Shown here in pieces: positions 7,170 to 15,511 of a stretch of 64,000 nucleotides of DNA. How positions within the stretch are numbered: the stretch's first letter is position 1; each line of letters opens with the position of its first letter. Source of the stretch: Tardiphaga sp. (GTDB lineage: Bacteria; Pseudomonadota; Alphaproteobacteria; Rhizobiales; Xanthobacteraceae); assembly GCF_028290495.1 (NCBI RefSeq), contig NZ_JAQGJT010000017.1, positions 46,040 to 110,039 on the forward strand, given 5' to 3'. Under the pieces are notes generated by a model, which made no database searches, was not told the origin of the DNA, and saw only the letters and a list, made by a program, of their open reading frames with translations. A program made the translations under genes and the position numbers.

Positions 7170-8190
7170 ACTGGCCGAATGCCCTCACTGACAGTGGGGA
7201 TACGCCGCCCGCTTTGAAGACAAATTCTTGTTCAATCTCAAAAATCCCTCGGATGCGATCTCCAACTAAATAGCCCACCGCCTTGTTGAAATAATTCACT
7301 TGGCAATCAACCGGCACAACCCCGCCGGGCGTCACCGGTGTTTCGGGGAGCCGAGTACCTTGTGGGATTGTAATGTTGAGGATGCCTGTGAAAATGGATG
7401 GCTTCTCGCTGTCGGTGGACAGAACAGCGTCAGTCGATCGGAAAATCATCGGGATGAAGCCGAGCGATCGATTCAATTCGTCGAACGCGCCGAACGCAGG
7501 CTCCAGCTCCACCCGCAGTTCAATCAAGTCGGCCGAGCGCATTATTGTCTGCCCTCGTACAGCAGATCTCATGCCCTTGAGCTTGGCAAAGGCCGCAGAG
7601 GTTTGAGGCAATCCGGTTTCGTGGCCGTCGTAAACAATTGAGCCGCCCACAATTCGAGCTGACGAGCCAAGCTGAAGACCCAGCGACCTTCCCAAGTCGA
7701 TCCTGACGGCCGCAGCCCGCTGCATAGCATGTGGGCTAAGTATATTTTCGAGCGCGTAGAAGCGATCGTCAGTTTCTTCGATGGCCCATGACAGAAGAGG
7801 AGCGTGCGGCGCCCCCGTTTGGTGCAGCACAAATTGGCGACCGTTGGTCACCATGTAGTATCGAGCGCCTACTTCCGGATGCGCAGCGTAAGTGTGAGCT
7901 TGATGCACATCGTCTTCGGTAAGGTCCACGGAGGGCGCCTTGACCTCAACTACCCAGCGGCCGTAGGGGGTCGCTTCGCATATGTAATCCGCCCGCCCTC
8001 TCAAAACCGGATCCTTCTCCGCGTTCTTACGCCCTAGAAAAACGCGATCATACCGAAGCGGGCACTCCGTTCGAATATTTGCCTGTGAGCCGTGCCTATA
8101 TCCGAGAGCGTTTAAAAGCGGCCGCACTATTGTCTCGCGCACGTCTGTTTCGTTCATGCGAGTGACATCGGTGGTTTCAAACGCTATCAT
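7150..8190 (-). CDS. Lone HsdR N-terminal-type (PD-(D/E)XK) nuclease
   Basis: A 346-residue protein. The region MNETDVRETIVRPLLNALGY, then RADYICEATPYGRWVVEVKAP, matches the N-terminal nuclease domain of type I restriction HsdR subunits; Asp68, Glu82 and Lys84 give the D...ExK site. No helicase domain follows; the rest is mixed alpha/beta and unassigned. No HsdM, HsdS or methyltransferase gene is present, so this is not a classical restriction enzyme. ATG 8190 is chosen because the upstream frame from 8328 is arginine-rich shadow. A likely role is in phage or plasmid defence. Confidence 0.6.
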   Translation of the reverse strand: MIAFETTDVTRMNETDVRETIVRPLLNALGYRHGSQANIRTECPLRYDRVFLGRKNAEKDPVLRGRADYICEATPYGRWVVEVKAPSVDLTEDDVHQAHTYAAHPEVGARYYMVTNGRQFVLHQTGAPHAPLLSWAIEETDDRFYALENILSPHAMQRAAAVRIDLGRSLGLQLGSSARIVGGSIVYDGHETGLPQTSAAFAKLKGMRSAVRGQTIMRSADLIELRVELEPAFGAFDELNRSLGFIPMIFRSTDAVLSTDSEKPSIFTGILNITIPQGTRLPETPVTPGGVVPVDCQVNYFNKAVGYLVGDRIRGIFEIEQEFVFKAGGVSPLSVRAFGQFDLQII

Positions 8191-8275
8191 CCCGCCAACT
8201 TTCCGACCCCAACGCCTCAGGTCCAGTGGTATGAGCCGGCACGGGCGGCCGATTCGCAACCATCGTTTTCGACTA

Positions 8276-8863
8276 TCAGTCGGCCCTCGTCTCATTCGAC
8301 ATCTGAATGATCTGTCGAAGCATCGCATCTGTCATCGGTGTCTGTGCAGCCCGTGCCGAAATATCGCGGATTTGCTGAACGCTGTCCGGAGCGAGGAACA
8401 TATCGGACAGGGCCGTCGTCCCGCGGCCAAGCCACGCGCGCTTCGCCCGATCGCGGATGCCGGTCGGAATCGACAGCCCGGCTGATTTTGCAGCCATCGC
8501 GGCTTCCGCGCTGATCGGTGCCACCGACAGGTCGTGCGTGATCTGGCGGTTGAATTCGGTCGCACTCCCCTGCGGCTTGCGCATCCCGGTCGCACGCAGC
8601 ACGTCGACAAGGTTCTGCAAGTCCGAAGGCGGCGGGCCGCCCGGCTGCCACGGCCCGACACGCAGCGCGTCCGTGACAGCGTTCAAATTCGCCTCGCTCT
8701 GTGGCGTGCCGGCGATGTCTTTCGCGAAGCGCGCACCGCCGTACTGATTTTCCCCGCCAACAAGCCGGCCCGCCGTGGCGTCGTACCGATCAGCGAGCCC
8801 CTGGCGCACCAGCCCCGAGCCGGCACCGATGTCGCGGTTGTCGATACGCATGATCGCATCCAC
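8276..8863 (-). CDS. Phage-like protein, probably 5'-truncated
   Basis: A 195-residue reading frame, polar and helix-rich (DAIMRIDNRDIGAGSGLVRQ, ISAEAAMAAKSAGLSI). The open frame extends upstream of the ATG at 8863 for about 30 more codons to a stop near 8985 without a usable start. The piece therefore looks like the C-terminal part of a larger phage structural or internal virion protein. The real identity is unknown. It lies on the same strand as the phage-like genes at 9977-11266, separated from them by plus-strand genes. Confidence 0.45.
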   Translation of the reverse strand: MDAIMRIDNRDIGAGSGLVRQGLADRYDATAGRLVGGENQYGGARFAKDIAGTPQSEANLNAVTDALRVGPWQPGGPPPSDLQNLVDVLRATGMRKPQGSATEFNRQITHDLSVAPISAEAAMAAKSAGLSIPTGIRDRAKRAWLGRGTTALSDMFLAPDSVQQIRDISARAAQTPMTDAMLRQIIQMSNETRAD

Positions 8864-9125
8864 AAGCTCGCCCTCGCCACCGGTGAGCGGCTTGGGCGGC
8901 AGAATGGCGGCGGCGGCCGTCCGCGTGTCGGTTGCTGCTGCGACCTGCCCGAGAACTCTGCCGGCGTCATGCCGTGCGTGGCCTCACGACCTTGCGCTCG
9001 GGCGCCCCGCCGCGCGCGCCGATGCGACGGCCGTTCCCGCGTTGCCGCCAGGCCGGGCCGTGAGATAAGATCGCACCGAGGCCATTTGGCTCAGTCGCCT
9101 CCATCGTACCTCGGAGCTTCATCCT

Positions 9126-9659
9126 ATGGACCGAGCTTTACTGCAACGTGCCCAGACCGTTTTCGATCGAGCAGATCAATGTCTGGTCGACCTTGGCGCT
9201 ACTAAACACCTCGATGAAATTGAGATGCATTGGGCATACTTTTTGGTCAACTTCGAACGCATCTTCCACCGGATCGCCGCAGCGGCCGGAGGGCCCGGCG
9301 ATGCGTGGTATGGCAGGGTGGCAACGTTCCGGAAAACTGACCCGCTGCTCAAGTACCTTCTGCACGCCAGGAATGCGGACGAACACGGCATTGCGGACGT
9401 GACGCAACAGAAACCCGAGCAAATTCGTGAAGTGGGCGTCACGCCGATCAGCCCCAATGATGCTACTGAATTGACCGTCCATTTTGACGTCGTAGACCCA
9501 CACGTCGCGTTGACAGATGTGATCGATCGGTCCGTTAGCTATTCGGTCCCCACAACTTTTCGCGGCGGGGCCATCGCAACAGCTCACCCGTTAAACGTCG
9601 GCTTGCTCGCCTTATCCTATGCAGCGGAAGTGCTCAGCGAAGCATGGTCGGATTGTTGA
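9126..9659 (+). CDS. HEPN-like protein with an Rx4H motif
   Basis: A 177-residue protein, helical in its first half. HARNADEHGI (Arg82, Asn83, His87) fits the Rx4-6H motif of HEPN ribonucleases, in which Arg and His form the active site. The start MDRALLQRAQTVFDRADQCL is amphipathic. No partner nucleotidyltransferase (MNT) gene is adjacent, so it is not a standard HEPN-MNT toxin-antitoxin pair. Placement among defence genes supports a toxin or abortive-infection role, but the motif is short and could be fortuitous. Confidence 0.45.
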   Translation: MDRALLQRAQTVFDRADQCLVDLGATKHLDEIEMHWAYFLVNFERIFHRIAAAAGGPGDAWYGRVATFRKTDPLLKYLLHARNADEHGIADVTQQKPEQIREVGVTPISPNDATELTVHFDVVDPHVALTDVIDRSVSYSVPTTFRGGAIATAHPLNVGLLALSYAAEVLSEAWSDC

Positions 9660-9699
9660 TGTCCACGAAGAGCGCTTATCGAAGACCAGAGGACAAGCG

Positions 9700-9960
9700 A
9701 TGAAACAAAGATTGGTAGCGGCGTTGATGGTGCCTAGCTCGGTCCCGACCGCTCAGGCCGTTGATCAGATATACAGCGACACGCAGCTTTATTCCGGGGC
9801 GAACGGTCCGCCGCCAGGGTGGGCTGATGGCTACACTTATTCGATCCGGTCGGCTTCAGAGTGCAAGCGGCTGATGTCGCGTGTACCGCTCGATGCGCGC
9901 GATCGAAACCTTTTGAGCTGTATCACCCGTGACAAGCGCCCTCAAGCACCAACCTCTTAA
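9700..9960 (+). CDS. Small secreted hypothetical protein
   Basis: An 86-residue protein that starts MKQRLVAALMVPSSVPTAQA, a plausible signal peptide, followed by a short mature part with two cysteines (ECKRL, LSCITRD) that could pair. ATG 9700 is preferred to an in-frame ATG at 9619, which would lie inside the previous gene. Function unknown. Confidence 0.5.
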   Translation: MKQRLVAALMVPSSVPTAQAVDQIYSDTQLYSGANGPPPGWADGYTYSIRSASECKRLMSRVPLDARDRNLLSCITRDKRPQAPTS

Positions 9961-9976
9961 CATCCATGAAGGCAAT

Positions 9977-10768
9977 TTAACGGCCGTAGGTCAGAAATGG
10001 CGTCGTGTTGCTGCCCAGCTTCGTCGACTGTCCCATTAATACCCGTCCGCCGAGCGACGTCGGCCCTACCGCACCATCGACCTGTCCGACGAGCGGCTTT
10101 CCGCCCACCGAGGTCGGGCCGATCGCGCCATCGATGGAGCCGTCCGCATTGATGATCGCGTCAGGCTGATAATGCCCGGCCAATGCCGCCGTGAGGCCGA
10201 CCTTGCCGAGCCCGGTCGTGATGTCGGCCCACATCTTTTGGCTGTTACCGGCGCGGTTGGCGTTGTCGAGTTCGAGCGCTTCGACGCCTGACGAGGCCCT
10301 CTTGAAGCCGCCTAGCTGACCAACCATCGTCGCGTCGTGCGCCTGGCTGCGCTGGATGCCGCCGAACAGATCGCCGAAAGAGCGCAGATTGCCGAGACTG
10401 TCGGCCTGATGGTTCACGTAGGCGTCGGCGATGCCCGTCTTGTCCGCGATTTCGCGATCGACTATCCCACCCGACGTCGGAGGCAATGCCGCGACGGTGT
10501 TCGGCGTGGTCGGCGTCGTAACCGGGGTTTTGAAAAAACTCGCCAGCTGCGAAGACTTGTCGGCCAGTTGCGTGTCGAAATTCCCATAGCGGCCGATCGA
10601 GCCGTCGTTAATCTTGTCGGCCTCGCCGCTCAACGCCTGCTGTCGCGCTCGCTCATCCTGCGTGACCTTATCGCGCGCAGCGTTTACCTTGTCCTGCGCC
10701 GAGCCATTCAGCCATGAGCCAACGCCGGTCGCTGCGCCGCCGAGAAGTGCGAGGGTGATCGGGTCCAT
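9977..10768 (-). CDS. Phage virion-like protein
   Basis: A 263-residue protein. It begins MDPITLALLGGAATGVGSWL, a glycine-rich hydrophobic stretch, followed by charged helix (QDKVNAARDKVTQDERARQQ). The C-terminal third has imperfect repeats (GAIGPTSVGGKPLVGQ, GAVGPTSLGGRVLMGQ), which look like tail-fibre or internal virion protein repeats. It starts nine bases after the stop of the upstream gene, so the two are one transcription unit. The phage assignment is by character, not by a named family. Confidence 0.5.
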   Translation of the reverse strand: MDPITLALLGGAATGVGSWLNGSAQDKVNAARDKVTQDERARQQALSGEADKINDGSIGRYGNFDTQLADKSSQLASFFKTPVTTPTTPNTVAALPPTSGGIVDREIADKTGIADAYVNHQADSLGNLRSFGDLFGGIQRSQAHDATMVGQLGGFKRASSGVEALELDNANRAGNSQKMWADITTGLGKVGLTAALAGHYQPDAIINADGSIDGAIGPTSVGGKPLVGQVDGAVGPTSLGGRVLMGQSTKLGSNTTPFLTYGR

Positions 10769-10777
10769 GAGACGCTC

Positions 10778-11266
10778 CTAATGCTTCGTGATGTTTGAAA
10801 TCGTGCGGTCCGCCATGATATCGCGGAGCAGTCCGCCGCGCCCTGCGATCCGGCAGATGCAGAGAATGGCCTGCAGTTCGGCCATGAGCAACAGGACGTG
10901 GTCGAACTGGTCGTGCAGCAGGTCCGGCGTGACCGATGCGGCCGCCCCCGCCCGGGAACGGCCGAACAGCGATGCAATACCGAATGCACCGGCCATCCCT
11001 AGAAAATAGCGATCATTCGATACTTTGGTGCCGACCTGTTCGACCAGACGCGGAGCAAGGTCAGAAATAATCTCGACCAGGCGAGATGCCTCGGCCCGGG
11101 ATACGCAGAAAGCTTCCTCGCTGTCGGCGATGCGAACAATGCAGCTGAGCGCTTCCACGAGGCTGACGATGATGTCGTCCCCTACGCCCGCCCGCTCGAA
11201 TGCTGCAATGGCCTTCGCGACCAATACGGTCTCTGCGTCGCGTCCATCGACTTCGCGTGAATGCAT
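10778..11266 (-). CDS. Hypothetical protein in phage-like operon
   Basis: A 162-residue protein beginning MHSREVDGRDAETVLVAKAI, mostly helical, with one moderately hydrophobic stretch (GMAGAFGIASLFG). ATG 11266 is chosen because the longer frame up to 11692 has shadow composition. It is separated by nine bases from the next gene. No function recognised. Confidence 0.5.
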   Translation of the reverse strand: MHSREVDGRDAETVLVAKAIAAFERAGVGDDIIVSLVEALSCIVRIADSEEAFCVSRAEASRLVEIISDLAPRLVEQVGTKVSNDRYFLGMAGAFGIASLFGRSRAGAAASVTPDLLHDQFDHVLLLMAELQAILCICRIAGRGGLLRDIMADRTISNITKH

Positions 11267-11768
11267 GGCGGGCCCCGCGCATTGGCTAACGGCGAACACG
11301 AAAAGTGTTAAACGCAGCGCCAGATTGTTGCTCTTCCGAGGCTGCCACCGGCAGCAATCACGGTCGAACGTGCTATCTAAGTGCGGCTTCCCGAGTGCCG
11401 CGCTTACGGGTGGACTTACTATAGCTGCCCGGCGTGAGAACGCCAGCAGATAACTGCGCCGGCCGGCATGCCAGAAGTTCGGTGCCGGAAAATTTTTATA
11501 TCGGCGTCCGACGCAGCCCGCGCCTAAGCGTCTAAACCGTACCCGGGGGGCAGGTCCGACGATAACCGTCGATGTCTCTTCGTGAAGCGCCGCGCCCCCG
11601 GTACCGGTCTTCACCGCCAGCGGTCTCTGCGCAATGGGACCTTTCGGTCTAATGAAAATTGCATCCGAACCTATCGAAATACTACCACTCAACTATGCCG
11701 TGACATGTATGCTGATACACAATAGGCCTTCAACTGAGAGGCCGCTTTTGCACGCAGGGAGTTCCACA
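11267..11768. other. Intergenic region between divergent genes
   Basis: About 500 bases between a minus-strand phage-like gene and a plus-strand lipoprotein gene. It presumably holds both promoters, but I find no convincing -35/-10 pair, repeat or third gene. Confidence 0.4.
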
Positions 11769-12086
11769 ATGCGGGTTACATCGATCGCCCTCGCCTCCCT
11801 GCTTGCGGGGTGCGTCACCGATGATCGGCAGGCCCGCCTCAAGCCGTACATAGGCCAATCGCTGGCCTCGCTTGCCGCCGCGGTAGGCTCCGCGCCCTCT
11901 GCCAGCTATCCGACCGCGCGCGGCCGAACCTTCACTCTGAACGGTCCCGCTCTCGCCGTGGCAGTCGCGCCGGGTGTCGTGGCCGCGGGCGGCTGCAAGA
12001 TGCAAGTCGACACCGTCCAGTCCGGCGGTGGCAGTACCGCGGACGATTGGCGCGTGGTCGAGATCAACGCGAGCGGCCCATGCTGA
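11769..12086 (+). CDS. Small lipoprotein
   Basis: A 105-residue protein with a lipobox: MRVTSIALASLLAGC, with LLAGC as the cleavage and lipidation site. The mature part is small, has one more CysxMet segment (GGCKMQVD) and ends with Cys. The layout recalls SmpA/OmlA-like small envelope lipoproteins, but no domain is certain. Its stop overlaps the start of the next gene in ATGCTGA, so the two are translationally coupled. Confidence 0.6.
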   Translation: MRVTSIALASLLAGCVTDDRQARLKPYIGQSLASLAAAVGSAPSASYPTARGRTFTLNGPALAVAVAPGVVAAGGCKMQVDTVQSGGGSTADDWRVVEINASGPC

Positions 12087-12481
12087 CCGCCGACCAGTTT
12101 GACAAAATGCGTGAACGGCAACGGGCTCATTTTATTTCAGTCTGGCTGGGCTGCTGTTTTTTCGCGTTGCCGGCGCAGGCACAGAACAACGCGCTGGGCT
12201 ACGGCTTGACCACCTGCAGCGAGTTTGTGACCTCTTATGAACCGCGACAGCGGATGAACGTTTTCGCCTGGACTGCAGGGTACTTTACCGGCATCAACCT
12301 GGCATCCGTCACGTCCGTCGCGCGCTACAGGGATCTTAGCGGCCTGCCGCCCGACTTGGTGATATCGCTTCTGCTCGGCCACTGCACACAAAACCCCCGA
12401 GATCAGGTGGCAAGGGCCGCAGATATCATCTATGTCAGTCTCCCCCTGGTCGTTTCGAAAGCGGCGCCGGCTGTCAAATGA
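12080..12481 (+). CDS. Secreted Rap1a/HdeA-like small protein
   Basis: The frame gives 133 residues from the coupled ATG at 12080. A second ATG at 12107 would place a signal peptide nearer the N-terminus (HFISVWLGCCFFALPAQAQ). The mature part has TCSEF.TSYE and GHCTQNP.DQVARAADIIY, two cysteines spaced as in HdeA/Rap1a-type periplasmic proteins that resist acid or neutralise effectors. It probably works with the preceding lipoprotein in the envelope. Which ATG is used is uncertain. Confidence 0.5.
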   Translation: MLTADQFDKMRERQRAHFISVWLGCCFFALPAQAQNNALGYGLTTCSEFVTSYEPRQRMNVFAWTAGYFTGINLASVTSVARYRDLSGLPPDLVISLLLGHCTQNPRDQVARAADIIYVSLPLVVSKAAPAVK

Positions 12482-12699
12482 TCTGAGGGGCAGGTCTAAA
12501 CCAAAGCCGTCAGTAGCCGAAGCGCTTCCTGATTTGCTCGATTGCGCTGAACTACTGTATCCCATTGTATCTTTTTTTATAGGCTTTGGCGTATAAGTGC
12601 CTGTAATCAACCCTTGTTTTTGTATGCTGATTTAGCGCTTGCAATACAGCACCCCTATGTGCGCCGATATCCAAATTAGAAAACGACAAGGGGTGTAAA

Positions 12700-13293
12700 A
12701 TGCTCGACCAGATAGCTACTACGAAACAAGAAGAGACGCATTACACAGCATCTGAGACCAAGCGTTTCTTTCGCGTGTTGGCTGACCTCAAAGCGGCGCA
12801 CCGCGCCGCGCAAAATCAAAAGAATAGTGAAAGATACTGGCTTGCTCGCTTAGATGACGTTGCCTTCTTCGGTGGCGAGATATCAACAATCGAGACACAT
12901 ACCGAAAGCGCGCATGTACGCCGGCTCTGCGAAGCAGCGATCAATAAATACGATATCGATCGCGACTGGTCGCCGGCCATTTCCGAAGACGACGAGCATA
13001 TCGATGGCAAGACGGCCACGTCGCCGGCTGAGCTTGAGAATCGGCTTCTATTCGAAGCATCGTACCTACGTGGCGCGGAGAGTGATCTCGTCGCAGTGGT
13101 GGATCTTCTTAGCCAGCCCGATCTGCCGAGAGATGAGCGTGCAAAATTAATTAAAGTGCGCCGGCTTCATGAGTTCGAATTGGTTTGGCTCTCGTCCGTG
13201 ATGCACAGTAACGCCGGCCGTTCCGAATGCACCGACATCATCAAAAAGCACAATATTGATCCGGCGACGGCCCGTAAGCGGCACAAAATCTAA
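12700..13293 (+). CDS. Hypothetical protein
   Basis: A 197-residue acidic, mainly helical protein with AAGGGGTGTAAA before the ATG. It is less GC-rich than the flanking genes. A segment ESYLRGAE-like near residue 127 and a C-terminal SECTDIIKKHNIDPATARKR may be structural. No family recognised. It stands alone, convergent with the resolvase gene. Confidence 0.5.
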   Translation: MLDQIATTKQEETHYTASETKRFFRVLADLKAAHRAAQNQKNSERYWLARLDDVAFFGGEISTIETHTESAHVRRLCEAAINKYDIDRDWSPAISEDDEHIDGKTATSPAELENRLLFEASYLRGAESDLVAVVDLLSQPDLPRDERAKLIKVRRLHEFELVWLSSVMHSNAGRSECTDIIKKHNIDPATARKRHKI

Positions 13294-13348
13294 GTTGGAG
13301 GTCGGCACCTATCGGGTGACATTCCAAGGCTGCCGACCTTTAGTCTTC

Positions 13349-13993
13349 CTATTGCGGCAGTCGCTTCTGCACGCGGATGACCGTCACCGCGTGCCAAGGG
13401 CCGCCGTTCGGCGTAGCGATCTTCCGCTCGTTCAGCGCTGCAGCGATCTTCCGTGCCGACAATCCCGCCAGCTCTTCGAAGATCGGGCGCAGCTCGACGG
13501 CGCGAGCCGCCGCGGCGTCGCGGTTCTCGATGCCCTTAGCGTTGAGGCCGCCCAGCTTGACGCCCTGAGCCTTCTTCGCCGCCAGGGCGTCTTTTGTCCG
13601 GCGGGAGATCATGCTGCGCTCCTTCTCGGCAAGCGCGGCGTAGAGGTGTAGCATGAACGGATCGGCGTCGGCGCCCAGCTCGGCGACGATGAACGGCGTG
13701 CGGTGTGACATCAGCCCGCTAATGAAGTGCACGTCGCGGCTCAGCCGATCGAGCTTTGCAACGATGATCGGCGCCTTGTGCTGCCTGGCCGCTTTGAGCG
13801 CGGCGGCGAGCTGGGGCCTCCGATCGAGAGCATCAGCGCCGTTTCCCGTTTCAATTTCCTCGAACTTCTCGATCAGGTGATAGCCCTCGGCCTCGGCGAA
13901 GCGGGCGAGCGCCGACTGTTGAGCTTCAAGCCCCAAGCCTGACTTGCCCTGCTGTGCCGTCGACACGCGGGTGTAGGCAATGGCGGTTTTCAT
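13349..13993 (-). CDS. Serine recombinase (resolvase/invertase family)
   Basis: A 214-residue protein. [20 protein letters not shown] places the catalytic serine at residue 11, followed by [20 protein letters not shown] (the conserved arginines) and [19 protein letters not shown] for the dimer helix. The C-terminal HTH region ends [20 protein letters not shown]. It catalyses site-specific exchange between DNA sites, as in resolution of plasmid or island dimers. A perfect 12-bp inverted repeat lies 37 bases upstream and is the likely binding or res site. Confidence 0.85.
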   Translation of the reverse strand: MKTAIAYTRVSTAQQGKSGLGLEAQQSALARFAEAEGYHLIEKFEEIETGNGADALDRRPQLAAALKAARQHKAPIIVAKLDRLSRDVHFISGLMSHRTPFIVAELGADADPFMLHLYAALAEKERSMISRRTKDALAAKKAQGVKLGGLNAKGIENRDAAAARAVELRPIFEELAGLSARKIAAALNERKIATPNGGPWHAVTVIRVQKRLPQ

Positions 13994-14030
13994 GGCTCAA
14001 TCCGATTTTTGGAACAGGTCAACGAACGTC

Positions 14031-14061
14031 GCTATGTTACACATGCTAGGTGTAACATAGC
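14031..14061. promoter_or_regulatory. Perfect 12-bp inverted repeat upstream of the resolvase gene
   Basis: Arms GCTATGTTACAC (14031-14042) and GTGTAACATAGC (14050-14061) are exact reverse complements around a 7-base spacer. The element lies between the divergent-side gene end at 14087 and the resolvase start at 13993. It is a candidate res site or autoregulatory operator. Confidence 0.6.
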
Positions 14062-14086
14062 AAGGGGTATGTTTCAGACGATCGCT

Positions 14087-14419
14087 TTAGTCGAAAAGAC
14101 TGTCGCCAGCGCCGCGCCTGTCGAGTGCTTCCAAATCCGCCTTGGCTTTGCGCGACGCGGCGCGAAGTTCGTCGGCGGTCATTTCGGACAGTTGCTTTAC
14201 AGCACTGGCATCGGGGTCCTGCGGAGCAAAGAACCCGCCGGCTCTGAAAAGTGAATTGACCGCAGACGCTTTCGCCGCAGCGGTCGCCTTCGGATCATCA
14301 CAAATCGAGATTGCAGTCCGGTAGGCTTTCACCGCGCCGGCCGTCCGCATTTTATGCGACAACTCGTCCCGCAGCTGATCCTCGGCGACGTCGTCGAGGC
14401 CGTCATCGAAATCGTTCAT
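14087..14419 (-). CDS. Phage-like hypothetical protein
   Basis: A 110-residue acidic protein (MNDFDDGLDDVAEDQLRDEL), helical, with KATAAAKASAVNSLFRAGGF then QLSEMTADELRAA. It resembles small terminase-like or DNA-packaging accessory proteins in tone, but no family is certain. Its ATG overlaps the stop of the upstream gene by four bases (ATGA), so the two are coupled. Confidence 0.5.
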   Translation of the reverse strand: MNDFDDGLDDVAEDQLRDELSHKMRTAGAVKAYRTAISICDDPKATAAAKASAVNSLFRAGGFFAPQDPDASAVKQLSEMTADELRAASRKAKADLEALDRRGAGDSLFD

Positions 14420-15015
14420 GCGAAAATTCCCTTGTTGTCGCTATCGGCTTCGATCGTTGCGGCTTTCAACCGCTCAAGCTCAGCCGTCACGGCGGCACGC
14501 TCGGCCAGCAGTTGGATCATTTCCGGGCTCTGAGGTCGGCAGGGAGCTTCGCCGGAGAGCAAAAGGCGGATCTCTGCGTTATGACGCGCCCGAGCGCGTT
14601 CGGTGCTCCTGGCGGCCCCTGCGCCCGGTTTGTGGGTCCGATGCCAAGCCTCATGTCGCGCTCGCTGCTCAGGCGTCATGACCGCGAGGTGGGCAGCCCG
14701 CTTTTCGGCATATCTTTTCTGCATGCGAAGCTTGCGATTGAACTTCGCTTCACCCTGCGGCGTCGAGCAATCCGGATACTGCACAACGTGCCACTGCTTG
14801 CCGCTCGGCGTCTTCCCGCCATGCAGGCCGCAGCGGCCGTTCTTCATCGCAGGATTGCAGCACGGTTCGCCGTCTCTCTTCCGCGCAGCACCGCAGCGGG
14901 GCGCCTTGGCGAAGGTCGCAAGATTGGCGTGCGCCGACGCGCTGGCGATCTGTCGGAAGTCGGCCCCCTTGCGCCACCGGTCCAAGCGTGCGGTGCGTGA
15001 GCGTGTCGCCCTCAT
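14416..15015 (-). CDS. Phage-like cysteine/histidine protein with an HGG motif
   Basis: A 199-residue basic protein. RCGAARKRDGEPCCNPAMKN then GRCGLHGGKTPSGKQ has the Cys/His spacing of a zinc-binding module seen in phage and integrative-element proteins. The C-terminal part is a long arginine-rich helix. ATG 15015 is selected because the frame upstream to 15132 has shadow character. It is coupled to the 110-residue protein downstream. Exact role unknown. Confidence 0.55.
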   Translation of the reverse strand: MRATRSRTARLDRWRKGADFRQIASASAHANLATFAKAPRCGAARKRDGEPCCNPAMKNGRCGLHGGKTPSGKQWHVVQYPDCSTPQGEAKFNRKLRMQKRYAEKRAAHLAVMTPEQRARHEAWHRTHKPGAGAARSTERARARHNAEIRLLLSGEAPCRPQSPEMIQLLAERAAVTAELERLKAATIEADSDNKGIFA

Positions 15016-15511
15016 GGCACCCTCGCCGATATGCGCCGATGAGGTAATCCGGCTCGTCCACTGCTGACGCCGTGCCGATACATCAGGCGATCGCCAAAAC
15101 GTATGCCATGACGACGGCCTCCGCCGAGGCATACAATGGATGCTGACAAAATCTCGCTATCTTCAAAAGAGAGCGGCGCGGCGGGCAGGCAGCGGAGCAA
15201 GCCGCCTCTCTTATAGGGTCTAGCTCCGCCGCTCCGCCTATCTGGCTCCGCCACATAAAGCCGAATCGGATCAAGAACTTGCAGGCGTAGCTCCGCCGCT
15301 CCGCCCTTGCTCCGCCGGCTGCTCCGCCTTCTAGCTCCGCCCAATGATATCAATGGTTTACAGGCGCCGCTCCGCCCTGCTCCGCCGCTGCTCCGCCCAC
15401 ACAACGAGCATACGAAACGGAGACACTCCGCCCGAAAAATATTGGTTTTCGGACCGCCTTTTCGGGGTGCGATCACGGGGTCTGAGTGTGTGATCATGAC
15501 GCCTTTCCTTT
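15016..15511. other. Non-coding region containing the octamer array
   Basis: About 500 bases with no convincing gene. Apart from the repeat array, an A/T-rich patch with partial symmetry (ccgaaaaatattggttttcgg, 15431-15451) lies next to the 3' end of the primase/RepA gene. An AT-rich patch beside iteron-like repeats is what a replication origin would show, but this is only suggestive. Confidence 0.35.
15223..15397. repeat. Array of eleven GCTCCGCC octamers
   Basis: Exact copies begin at 15223, 15231, 15245, 15290, 15298, 15309, 15321, 15334, 15369, 15379 and 15390. A one-mismatch copy (actccgcc) lies near 15425. Spacings cluster at 8-14 bases, roughly one helical turn, with two longer gaps. 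The array lies between the primase/RepA gene and the HGG protein gene. Iterons beside a replication gene are the natural reading; a promoter-region regulator array is the alternative. Confidence 0.6.

Noticed and set aside
7150..8190. Complete type I restriction system
   Set aside because: No HsdM, HsdS or helicase domain is present in the window.
15223..15397. GCTCCGCC array as a CRISPR
   Set aside because: The repeat is only eight bases, gaps are shorter than spacers and irregular, and no cas genes are present.
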